A DNA stretch of 50,738 bases from Basidiobolus meristosporus CBS 931.73 (taxonomy: Eukaryota > Basidiobolomycota > Basidiobolomycetes > Basidiobolales > Basidiobolaceae), in NCBI GenBank assembly GCA_002104905.1, contig MCFE01000638.1, forward strand, positions 1 to 50,738, written 5' to 3'. A program made the translations under genes and the position numbers. Position 1 is the first letter of the stretch; every line of letters begins with the position of its first letter. Below, piece after piece: positions 27,250 through 39,100 of this stretch. A model generated the notes under the pieces. That model was not told the DNA's origin and searched no databases. It saw only the letters and a program-made list of their open reading frames with translations.

Positions 27250-27835
27250 ATTCTATCACTGATCTTGGATTGGCCAAGGGATTTGCACACCGTGCTACTG
27301 GTGCAATGGTTCTGGATCAGCTGACCATTACTACCAACGAGGAAGATTTGCACTACCCGCAGCAGGTAGATTTTGCCGGTTTCTCGTTCCGCATGTCAGT
27401 GATTGCATGAATGTTGCGCATGGTGACTCTTTGGATGTTGATCTCGGTAACTTGATTAGCCCCAGTTACCAAGATGGCCACAGTGATGGCAGTGAATTGA
27501 GGTGCACAAGTTGCATCAATGGGGAAGAGGAACAGTGCCAGTAGCAGTTGATTTGACAATTACTGCGATATATGATAGTGCGTACATTACCATCATCCTT
27601 GGATACAATCGTAATATGGGAAACAGTCACGGCAGCAACAGTGTGAGTATCGACAGAAATGCTGTGATCAACAATGGTGCCTAATTTAGTAGCCGCCATA
27701 GAGTGAATACCGCCATTCATAGAAACAGTAGGTACATTAGCATGGCCGTTATCATTTGAGTCGATTAGAGTGACCGTACGAGCCTCACTTGAAGCAGTAA
27801 TAGGGTAGCCAACGACTGTGGTATGCGTCACTCAG
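27250..27835 (-). pseudogene. remnant R3 of giant CBM19 repeat gene
   Basis: The best preserved remnant. The C-terminal module is damaged by an internal deletion, but upstream of it the minus strand still reads a tail like that of gene A (TCAPQ, then TGANQVT, then VTMRNIHAIT) and, after a frameshift, a 121-codon Thr/Val-rich stretch with degenerate 32-aa units (SEARTVTLIDSND, then DDGNVRTIIYRS). Everything N-terminal is missing. Confidence 0.8.
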
Positions 27836-27839
27836 TAGC

Positions 27840-29170
27840 TTGTAGTTTCTTTTTCGTAATTTCCACACTATATTTTGATTACTGCCTCACCAAAACTAGC
27901 ACGTTATTGGAGTATATTTGTTCATGCGGTTGATTGAAATACATCAGATAGAATTTGTGAACTTACTAGCACACTAAGACGTTTATTCACTAGTACAGAT
28001 TTATAGAACATGCACTTGACTGTAGTCAAGATTTATCCAGGGATATAGCACAAGAGCAGCTAGACCTTGTCCAGCTAGTGGGAAATCTCTACGTGAGGGA
28101 AGAGGTAAACAGAGTTGGCATGACATATCACTGGGTATACACCAAAGGAGAAGAAACTTTGAAGTCATGCTTCTGAAGTGGTAGGTCGTACTAGAGCTAT
28201 TCATAAATTCCGCGGTAGCAGTAGGTAGCAATTTCACATATAAGCATGTGTATAGAGTTATACTTACAGGTATTAATTCGACACTGATGTTTCACAGGAA
28301 ATACGTCAACCAACAAACAGAAAGATTAAGGGCATTGTGGGTCTGGAATTAGGAAAATCTGAAGGGGATAGCAACAGCAACAAGAGAAATCTAATAAGAG
28401 GATCAGACTGAAATAATACTGCTTTGAGTAAACTTGTCTGTAGGATGTAGCGGCATTAAGGGGCTCGGTAAACATGCACTGCCCTAACTTCCCCTAATAG
28501 GATTCTTGGATGGGCACCCTCAGAATACGATATGAAAATCATCAACAATGCAACTTCGATGAAACTGACCACTCTTCAAGACACCGATTGAGGTACATAT
28601 CTGAGCATCATAATCTCAATTTTCTACCGTGCCATAGAGTGAGTTCCAATTCCAACCGAGCATCCCGAATATGGGGCAAGCATGAAATAAGAACGAAAGA
28701 ATGCTACGATGCCGAACTAATCTGTTTCCAGAAACTATAAAGCTTCTTTAACAAGTCGCAGTAGCTCCAACATATCAGCTTATTACATAACTGAGAAGTA
28801 TTCCTATATTTGTGTGGCTACATAGAACTAAACCAAGAACGGAGTATGCAAGGTCTGGAGCCATTTAGTTGACTTCAAAAATTTCGTCAATTCTAAGGAA
28901 TCGATATGTGCCAATCAAAATTAATCTCATCCAAATTACTATTTTAGCTGTTGATAACGTGTGGTCGAATATATGATCAATGAGTTGCGATACACATTCT
29001 TGGTGACATACTAAACGGCTCCCAATAGGCGCTGCTAGCGGTAGTTCTATGGAGAACCAGCAGAGAGTAGTCGGTAGATGTATCAAGTCTGTATTAAATT
29101 TTTGGCGTAACCATAACTCTTGCATTTTGAGCCGTGCACAGTTGCTTTCTGTGTCCGATAGAGCTTCCGA
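27840..29170. other. unassigned region inside the giant-gene cluster
   Basis: About 1.3 kb with no match I can see to genes A or B or to the retroelements. Open frames of 66-86 codons (28001-28237, 28510-28740, 28865-29125) have no recognisable domains. It could be spacer or unrecognised transposon sequence. Confidence 0.35.
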
Positions 29171-29667
29171 CCATCTCGAGTGTCAGCAGTTTTTTATGAC
29201 TGGCTCGGTTCAAGGTCGGACCATCACAATCATGTTCAACTACATATAACCCGAGTAATACCAAAAAGGGAAGAGGTAGGGTCATGACACATGAGGTCTT
29301 ACTAGATTAGGAGCAATCCTGCATTGAACGTCTGTTTGTCGAGCTTCTGTACAGAAAGGTTAGAAGAATTTCGACTAATCCTGGTAACTCGGGATTCAAA
29401 TGGGATTCAGAAGCATATGACTGGAAGAACTCTTCTTTGGGTCCCCAGATAAGCCTTAGAGGTTGGGTGTGGCTTCTGGTGAAGGATAAGCAACGATCAA
29501 GTGTAACACGAACGGTTAATTCCATGGCTTGGTCACATTCCTGATAGGAGCTAGGTTTGATAAACTTTATGTCCATCACTTTAAATGGCAACATATGGGT
29601 TGTCCAATAGCTAATCCATATTGAACAAATATGGATGCTATCTAGGTAGATGGATTATGCTAATTAT
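29171..29667 (-). repeat. duplicated 3' flank of giant-gene family (copy at R4)
   Basis: Close copy of 23496-23997 (shared CTTACTAGATTAGGAG, GGTTGGGTGTGGCTTCTGGT and ATGGATGCTATCTA blocks). It precedes remnant R4 as the other copy precedes R1, so R1 and R4 descend from one duplicated segment. Confidence 0.75.
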
Positions 29668-29985
29668 ATCCGATCACAAGAAATGGATGGGCCAATTGAC
29701 ACACCATACCACTGGCGCAGTGGTTCTGAACCAGACGTCCAGTACTGCAAACAAACAAGATCGGCGAGGCGCCCGAGTCGAGTCTGATGTGTTGAACATT
29801 GGTGCATTCCCTACTGCAAGTAGGTTTCCCTAGTTTTTGTCCCGCGTGACAGTGGCTGTATGAATGTTGTGCAGTATGGCTGCTTGGACTTTAGTCACGT
29901 ACACTGAGCCGATATCAGTCACGGAGACAAATTAGTTACCGTAAAAGTTGGGTTCAAGTGCAATAATTGAGCGTGTTGAACGAGA
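29668..29985 (-). pseudogene. remnant R4 of giant CBM19 repeat gene
   Basis: Only the 3'-terminal ~300 bp survive: the C-terminal module and the start of the Thr/Val tail, with small deletions (for example in the SLGQS segment) that break the frame. It ends abruptly and runs into the 3' flank of intact gene B. It resembles R1 more than A or B. Confidence 0.75.
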
Positions 29986-30066
29986 GTTGGCAGATAATCA
30001 TGGTCAATTTCATGATTTAGCTACCTTCCTAATAAAGACTGGGGATGTGGCTCGTTGGTGGTGAAC

Positions 30067-30072
30067 TTTATT
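30067..30072 (-). terminator. gene B polyadenylation hexamer
   Basis: AATAAA on the minus strand about 92 bases after the gene B stop codon, matching the position of the hexamer after gene A. Confidence 0.45.
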
Positions 30073-30163
30073 TTAATACTTTAATTGGCCATTGATGGGT
30101 TGTCCAATAGTTCATCAATAATAAGCAAACATGGTCGGTATCTATGGATATAGTCTATGCCAT

Positions 30164-33100
30164 TCATAGCCAATCACAAATAATGGATTGGCCAAGGGAT
30201 TTACACACCGTACCACTCGCGCAATGGTTCTGGATCAGACGTCCATTACTGCAAACAAAGAAGATTGGCGAGGCGCCCGATTCAAGGCAGCTATATTGCC
30301 CGTTAGTGCAGTCCCCACTATAAGTGGATTTCGCCTGTTTTTCATCACGTGTGACAGTGACTGTGTGAATATTGTGCAGTGTAACTGTATGAATGCTGGT
30401 CACGGTAGCTTGGCTAACATCAGTCACCGAGACAAACACAGTGGCCGTAGCACATTGAGGTGCGCATGTTCCTTCAATGGAAGGAGAGAACTGAGTAACA
30501 GTGGCAGTGATTGTTGGCTTGACAATGATAGTACGATCGATGATAGTGCGTACGCTACCATTACCCTCAGTCACAGTAGTAACGTGGGCAACAGTCTCCG
30601 CAGGTGCTTGGGTTTCAGCAGCAACAGTGCGGTCGCTAACAGAACTGGCATTACTGTTAGTCTCAATTACCGTTACGGTTGGTTCAGCAACATTGCTACG
30701 AACACCACTTTCCATTAAAGCAGTTGGTGAAATAGTGACGGAGCGTTCGACGATGCTGTAGCTCTGGCCAGGAAATTCAGTAACTGTGACGGCACTGGCG
30801 CTAGTAGCAGTTTCTGCAGGTTCAACAGTGACAGAGCGGTCAATACTAGTGTGCATGTTGCCAACAGCTGAGGTCACAGTAATGATACGAGTATTGCTTA
30901 CAGCCGATAACGAAGATTGAACAGTGACAGTGTGGTCTGCAACAGTACTAACTTTGCCTTGAGACTCATTTACCGCTATGGTGCGAGCACCACTATCAAC
31001 AGAGACTGTGGGCTGAATGGTAACAGTGATATCCTTGTCGTCAGACTGCGTTGCAGTGATGGAACGAACATCACTTCCAACAGAGACAGTTGATTGGATA
31101 GTGACGGTTCGGTCAACGATATTGTGAACCCTGTCATCAGTTTCAGTCGCAGTAGTGGTACGATCACCACTATCTATAGATACAGTAGGCTGAACAATGA
31201 CAGTGCGGTCAATAACAGTGTGAACGTTGCCGTTGGATTCAGTCACAGTAATGGTACGAGCACCACTTTCTACAGATACAATAGGCTGAACAGTAACAGT
31301 GTGGTCAACAACAGTATGAATATTGCCGTTGGACTCAGTCACAGTAATGGTGCGAGCACCACTCTCAATGGATGCGGTCGGTTGAACAGTTACTGTGCGG
31401 TCATCAATAGTGTGAACATTGCCGTTGGATTCAGTCACAGTAATGGTATGAACACCACTTTCAACGGAAACGGTAGGCGGAACAGTAACAGTGCGTTCGA
31501 CAACAGAGTGGACATTGCCTTCGGACTCGGTTACAGTAATGGTATGAGCACCACTTTCTACAGATACGGTAGGCTGAAGAGTCACTGTGCGGTCAACAAC
31601 AGTATGAGCGTTGTCGTTGGATTCAGTCAAAGCAATGGTGCGAGTACCACTCTCAATAGATACAGTAGGCTGAACAGTAACAGTACGGTCAACAATAGTG
31701 TTAATATTGCCGTTGGACCCAGTCACAGTGATAGTGTGAGCACCACTCTCAACAGATACGGTCGGTTGAACAGTTACAGTTCGGTCAACAACAGTATGAA
31801 CATTGCCGTCGGATTCAGTCACAGTAATGGTGCGAACATCACTTACAACAGATATAGTAGGTTGAACAATCGCTGTGCGGTCTACAACACTGTGAACGTT
31901 GCCATTGGATTCAGTCACAGTAAGGGTGCGAGCACCACTTTCAACAGAAACGCTAGGACGAACAGTAACAGTGCGGTCAACAACAGTATGAACATTGCCG
32001 TTGGACTCAGTCACGGTGATGGTACGAGCACCACTTTCAACAGAAACGGTAGGCTGAACAGTAACAGTGCGGTCAACAACAGTGTGAACATTGCCGTTGG
32101 ATTCAGTCACGGTGATGGTACGAGCACCACCTTCTACAGAAACAGTAGACTGAACAGTAACCGTATGGTTAACAACAGTATGAACATTGCCGTCGGATTT
32201 AGTCACAGTAATGGTGTGAGCATCACTTTCAACGGAAACGGTAGGCTGAACAGTCACTGTGCGGTCAGTAACAGTATGAACATTGCCGTTGGATTCAGTC
32301 ACAGTAATGGTGCGAGCACCACTATCAATAGATACAGTAGGTTGAATAGTCACTGTGCGGTCTACGATAGTGTGAACATTGCCGTTGGACTCAGTCACAG
32401 TAACGGTGCGAGCACCACTTTCAACAGATACGGTAGGATGAACAGTAACAGTGCGGTCAACAACAGTATGCACATTGCCGTTGGACTCAGTCACAGTAAC
32501 GGTACGAGCACCTCTCTCAATAGATACGGTAGGCTGAACAGTAACAGTGCGGTCAACAGCAGTGTTAACGTTGCCTTCGGACTCTGGTACAGTAATGGTA
32601 TGAACACCACTTTCAACGGAAACGGTAGGCTGAATAGTAACAGTGCGATCAACAACAGTGTGAACATTGCCGTTGGACTCAGTCACGGTGATGGTACGAG
32701 CACCACTTTCTACAGAAACGGTAGGCTGAACAGTAACAGTACGGTCAACAACAGTGTGAACATTGCCGTTGGACTCAGTCACGGTGATGGTACGAGCATC
32801 ACTTTCAACGGAAATGGTAGGCTGAACAGTCACTGTGCGGTCAATAACAGTATGAACATTGCCGTCGGATTCAGTCACAGTAATGGTGAGAGCACCTCTC
32901 TCAATAGATACGGTAGGTTGAATAGTCACTGTGCGGTCAACAACAGTGTGAACATTGCCGTTGGACTCAGACACAGTGATGGTACGGGCACCGCTTTCAA
33001 CAGAAATGGTAGGCTGAACAGTAACAGTGCGGTCAACAACAGTGTGAACATTGCCGTTGGACTCAGTCACAGTGACGGTACGGGCACCACTTTCTACAGA

Positions 33101-36100
33101 AACGGTAGGCTGAACAGTAACAGTGCGGTCAACAACAGTGTGAACATTGCCATTGGACTCAGTCACAGTGATGGTACGGTCACCGCTTTCTACAGAAACG
33201 GTAGGCTGAACAGTCACTGTGCGGTCAATAACAGTATGAACATTGCCGTTGGACTCAGTCACAGTGATGGTACGGGCACCACTTTCTACAGAAACGGTAG
33301 GCTGAACAGTAACAGTGCGGTCAACAACAGTGTGAACATTGCCATTGGACTCAGTCACAGTGATGGTACGGGCACCACTTTCTACAGAAACGGTATGCTG
33401 AACAGTAACAGTGCGGTCAACAACAGTGTGAACCTTGCCGTTGGACTCAGTCACAGTGACGGTACGGGCACCACTTTCTACAGAAACGGTAGGCTGAACA
33501 GTCACTGTGCGGTCAATAACAGTATGAACATTGCCGTTGGACTCAGTCACAGTAACGGTACGGGCACCACTTTCTACAGAAACGGTAGGCTGAACAGTAA
33601 CAGTGCGGTCAACAACAGTGTGAACATTGCCGTTGGACTCAGTCACAGTGATGGTACGGGCACCACTTTCTACAGAAACGGTAGGCTGAACAGTAACAGT
33701 GCGGTCAACAACAGTCTTAACATTGCCGTTGGACTCAGTCACAGTTATGGTGCGAGCACCACTTTCAACAGAAATGGTAGGCTCAACAGTAACAGTGCGA
33801 TCAACAACAGTGTGAACATTGCCGTTGGACTCAGTCACGGTGATGGTACGGGCACCACTTTCAACAGAAACGGTAGGCTGAACAGTAACAGTGCGGTCAA
33901 CAACAGTATGAACATTGCCGTCGGATTCAGTCGCAGTAATGGTGCGCGCACCACTCTCAATAGACACGGTAGGATGAATAGTAACAGTGCGGCCAACAAC
34001 AGTGTGAACATTGCCGTTGGGTTCTGTCACCGTGGTACGGGCACCACTTTCAACAGAAACGGTAGGCTGAACAGTAACAGTGCGGTCTATGATAGTGTGA
34101 ACATTGCCGTTGGACTCAGTCACGGTGACGGTACGGGCACCACTTTCTACAGAAACGGTAGGCTGAACAGTAACAGTGCGGTCAACAACAGTGTGAACAT
34201 TGCCGTTGGACTCAGTCACAGTGACGGTACGGGCACCACTTTCTACAGAAACGGTAGGCTGAACAGTAACAGTGCGGTCAACAACAGTGTGAACATTGCC
34301 GTTGGATTCAGTCACAGTGATGGTGCGAGCACCACTCTTGATAGATACGGTGGGTTGATCCGTAACTGTACGGTCAATAACAGTGTGAACAATGCTGTTG
34401 GACTCAGTCACAGTAATGCTGCGAGCACCACTCTCAATAGATACGGTAGGTTGAATAGTCACTGTGCGGTCTACGACAGTGTGAACATTGCCGTTGGACT
34501 CAGTCACAGTAACGGTACGAGCACCACTTTCAACTGAAACGGTAGGCCGAAGAGTCACTGTGCGGTCTACAACAGTGTGAACATTGCCGTTGGATTCAGT
34601 CACAGTAATGGTGCGAGCACCACTTTCTACAGAAACGGTAGGCTGAACAGTAACAGTGCGGTCAACAACAGTGTGAACATTGCCGTCGGATTCAGTCACA
34701 GTGATGGTGCGAGCACCACTATCAATAGATACAGTAGGTTGAATAGTCACTGTGCGGTCTACAACAGTGTGAACATTGCCGTTGGACTCAGTCACAGTAA
34801 TGGTGCGAGCACCACTTTCAACAGAAATGGTAGGCTGAACAGTAACAGTGCGGTCAACAACAGTGTGAACATTGCCGTTGGATTCAGTCACAGTAATGGT
34901 GCGAGCACCACTTTCAACAGAAATGGTAGGCTGAACAGTAACAGTGCGGTCAACAATAGTGTGAACATTACCGTTGGATTCAGTCACAGTAATGGTGCGA
35001 GCACCACTTTCAACAGAAATGGTAGGCTGAACAGTAACAGTGCGGTCAACAACAGTGTGAACATTGCCGTCGGATTCAGTCACAGTGATGGTGCGAGCAC
35101 CACTCTTGATAGATACGGTGGGTTGAACCGTAACTGTACGGTCAATAACAGTGTGAACAATGCTGTTGGATTCAGTCACAGTAATGCTGCGAGCACCACT
35201 CTCAATAGATACGGTAGGTTGAATAGTCACTGTGCGGTCTACGACAGTATGAACATTGCCGTTGGATTCAGTCACAGTAATGGAACGAGATCCGCGTTCT
35301 GTATATGTTAAATCTATTGAAGTCTCGGGTTGGATAGTCACCTTGCCGGATGGCTGGTCAGTCACGGAATGCTTGTAGGTTACTGTTGGTTCGGTGACGG
35401 TCTTAGTTGGTTCATTTATGGTAACTTCAATGGATGTATCATGCTGAATGGTAACTACTTCGGAAGCATCCTTAGTTATGTACTGCCTATGGGTTACTGT
35501 TGGTTCTGTTACAGTGACGGTTGGCTCGGTGATTGTTATATCTACTGAAGTCTCGTGTTGGATGGTCACCTCGCCGGATGGCTTGTCAGTCACGGAATGC
35601 TTGTAGGTTACCGTTGGTTCGGTGACGGTCTCAGTTGGTTCATTTATGGTAACTTCAATGGATGTATCATGCTTAATTGTGACTTCTTCGGAAGCATCCT
35701 TAGTTATGTAGTGCCTATGGGTTACTGTGGGTTCAGTCACAGTGACTGTTGGCTTGGTGAATGTTACATCTACTGAAGTCTCACGTTGAATGGTCACCTC
35801 ACCGGATGGCTGGTCAGTCACTGAATGCTTATGTGTTATCGTTGGCTCAGTGACTGTTATTGTTGGCTCAGTTATGGTAACTTCAATGGATGTATCATGC
35901 TGAATTGTGACTTCTTCGGAAGCATCCTTAGTTATGTAATGCCTATGGGTTACTGTTGGTTCAGTCACAGTGACGGTTGGCTCGGTGATTGTTACATCTA
36001 CTGAAGTCTCACGTTGAATGGTCACTTCGCCGGATGGCTTGTCAGTCACGGAATGCTTGAAGGTTACCGTTGGTTCGGTGACGGTCTCAGTTGGTTCATT

Positions 36101-39100
36101 AATGGTAACTTCAATGGATGTATCATGCTGAATGGTAACCTCCCTGGAAGCACTCTTAGTCACGTAGTGCCTATGGGTTACTGCGGGTTCAGTCACAGTG
36201 ACGGTTGGCTCGGTGATTGTTATATCTACTGAAGTCTCGCGTTGGATGGTCGCCTCGCCGGATGGCTTGTCAGTCACGGAATGCTTGTAGGTTACCGTTG
36301 GTTCGGTGACGGTCTCAGTTGGTTCATTTATGGTAACTTCAATGGATGTATCATGTTGAATTGTGACTTCTTCGGAAGCATCCTTAGTTATGTAGTGCCT
36401 ATGGGTTACTGTGGGTTCAGTCACAGTGACGGTTGGCTCGGTGATTGTTACATCTACTGAAGTCTCACGTTGAATGGTCACCTCGCCGGATGGTTGGTCA
36501 GTCACCGAATGCTTGTAAGTTACCGTTGGATCCGTAACGGTCACTGGCGGTTCAGTTATGGTAACTTCAACGGATTCATCATGCTGAATTGTGACTTCTG
36601 CTGAAGCCTCCTTTGTAACAAAGTGTTTTGAGGTCACCGTGGATTCAGTCACAGTCAGAGTAGGCTTGGTAATAGTAATATCGCTGAAAACAACTGGTCT
36701 TTGGGTCACATTGTGATGAGGCTTGATTGTTACGGAGTAATCTTTGGTAGAGGTACGTTCAGTCACGGTTATAGTTGGCTCTGTGATAGTAACATCACTA
36801 GACACAACAGGATGAACGGTGACCTTTCGTGCCTTTTCGGTATATGTATGAATTATAGTTTTGGAAGGCTCTGTTATAGTAACTTTGGGCTGGGTAATGG
36901 TGACATCAACAGAAATAGTAGGCCGGATTGTTGCTTCGTCGGAAGTAGAAATCTTCACTTGAGAAGAATCCATTGTCCTATTTTTCGAACTAGAACGAGT
37001 AGTAGAGTGCGGCGATACCTGGGATCTGTGCTCTGACTCCGAGTGAGTAGATATTTGCGATGAGTCAGTGCGGCTCTCACTGGAAACGTGCTCCGTTAGT
37101 CTCTCAGAATGGGATGATTTGTCGGAATCGGCGTGAACTGGCTTCGAAGTAGCCTTGTTGTGGTTATCAGACATGGAGTGTTCGCTAGACTCCTCAGAGC
37201 GAGTGGGCTTTACCGACGAGTCAATGCTGCTCTCACTGTGAACGTGCTCGGTAGGCTTCTCAGAATGGAATGATTTATCGGACTCGGTGTGAGCTGGCTT
37301 CGAAGTAGACTTGGTGTGGTCATCCGAATTCGGGTGTCCACTGTGCTTCAAAGAGTGAGACGAGCTTTTAGGTTTATGCCCTGACTCCGAATGAGCAGGC
37401 TTGGCCGATGATTCAGTGTGGCTCTCACTGTGAACGTGCTGGGTTGGCCTCTCCGAATGTGACAATTTGCCGGACTCAGTGTGAATTGGCTTCGAAGTAG
37501 GCTTGATGTGGTCTTCTGAATTCGAGTGTTCACTAGGCTTCTCAGAGTGTGACGACTCTTCATGTCTGTGCTCTGACTCTGGGTAAATGGACTTTACCGA
37601 CGATTCAGTGTGGCTCTCACTGGAAACGTGCTCAGTTGGCCTCTCATAATGGGAGGATGTGTCGGAATCGGTGTGGACCGACCTCGAAGTAGTCTTGTTT
37701 TGGTTATAAGACATGGAGTGTTCGCTAGACTTCTCAGAGCGTATTAATTCCTTGGATCTGTGCTCTGACTTCAAGTGAGTAGGCCTTACCGATGAGTCAG
37801 TGAGGCTCTCACTGCGAACACGCTCTGTTGGTTTGTCAGATTCGGTCGATTTGTTGGTCTCGGTGTGGACTGGCTTTGAAGCAGACTTGCTGTGTTCATC
37901 AGACCTGGAGTGTTCGCTAGGCTTCTCGAAGTGTGACGGCTCTTTGGATCTGTGTTCTGACTCCGAATGAGCAGGCTTGACAGATGAGTCAGTGTGGCTC
38001 CCACTGTGAACGTGCTCAGTTGGCCTTTCAGAATGGGACATTTTTCCGGACTCAGTGTGAATTGGCTTCGAAGTAGACTTGCCGCGATCTTCTGAATTCG
38101 AGTGTTCACTAGGCTTCTCAGAGTGTGGCGATTCCTTGGGTCTGTGCTGTGACTCCGAGTGTGCAGGCTTTGTCGATGAGACAGTGCGGCTCTCACTGTG
38201 AGCGTGCTCTGTTGGCTTCTCAGAACCAGTTAATTTATCGGACTCAATGTGAACTGGCTTCGAGGTAGGCTTGCTATGGTCATCAGACTTCAAATGTTCA
38301 TTAGAACTCTCAGAGTGAGACGAGTCTTGAGGTCTGTGCCCTGACTCCGAGTGAGCAGGCTTGGCTGATGATTCAGTGTGGCTCTCACTGTGAACGTGCT
38401 GGGTTGGCCTTTCAGAATGGGACATTTTGCCGGACTCAGTGTGAATTGGCTTTGAAGTAGGCTTGATGTGGTCTTCTGAATTCGAGTGTTCACTAGGCTT
38501 CTCAGAGTGTGACGACTCTTCATGTCTGTGCTCTGACTCTGGGTAAATAGACTTTACCAATGATTCAGTGTGGCTCACACCGGGAACGTGCTCAGTTGGC
38601 CTCTCATAATGGGAGGATGTGTCGGAATCGGTGTGGACCGACCTCGAAGTAGCCTTGTTATGGTTATCAGACATGGAGTGTTCGCTAGACTCCTCAGAGT
38701 GTGTTGATTCCTTAGACTGGGGCTCCGACTCAGAGTGAGTGGGCTTTACCGACGAGTCAATGCTGCTCTCACTGTGAACGTGCTCGGTAGGCTTCTCAGA
38801 ATGGAATGATTTATCGGACTCGGTGTGTGCTGGCTTCGAAGTAGACTTGGTGTGGTCATCCGAATTCGGGTGTCCACTGTGCTTCAAAGAGTGAGACGAG
38901 CTTTTAGGTTTATGCCCTGACTCCGAATGAGCAGGCTTGGCCGATGATACAGTGTGGCTCTCACTGTGAACGTGCTGGGTTGGCCTCTCCGAATGTGACA
39001 ATTTGCCGGACTCAGTGTGAATTGGCTTCGAAGTAGGCTTGATGTGGTCTTCTGAATTCGAGTGTTCACTAGGCTTCTCAGAGTGTGACGACTCTTCATG

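Noticed and set aside
28001-28740. Short open frames in the spacer between R3 and R4
   Set aside because: No similarity to the giant genes or to known retroelement motifs; too short to support.
31094-35311. Plus-strand open frames of 1,147 and 244 codons across the gene B array
   Set aside because: Same periodic shadow effect; composition is dictated by the antisense of the Thr/Val repeat.
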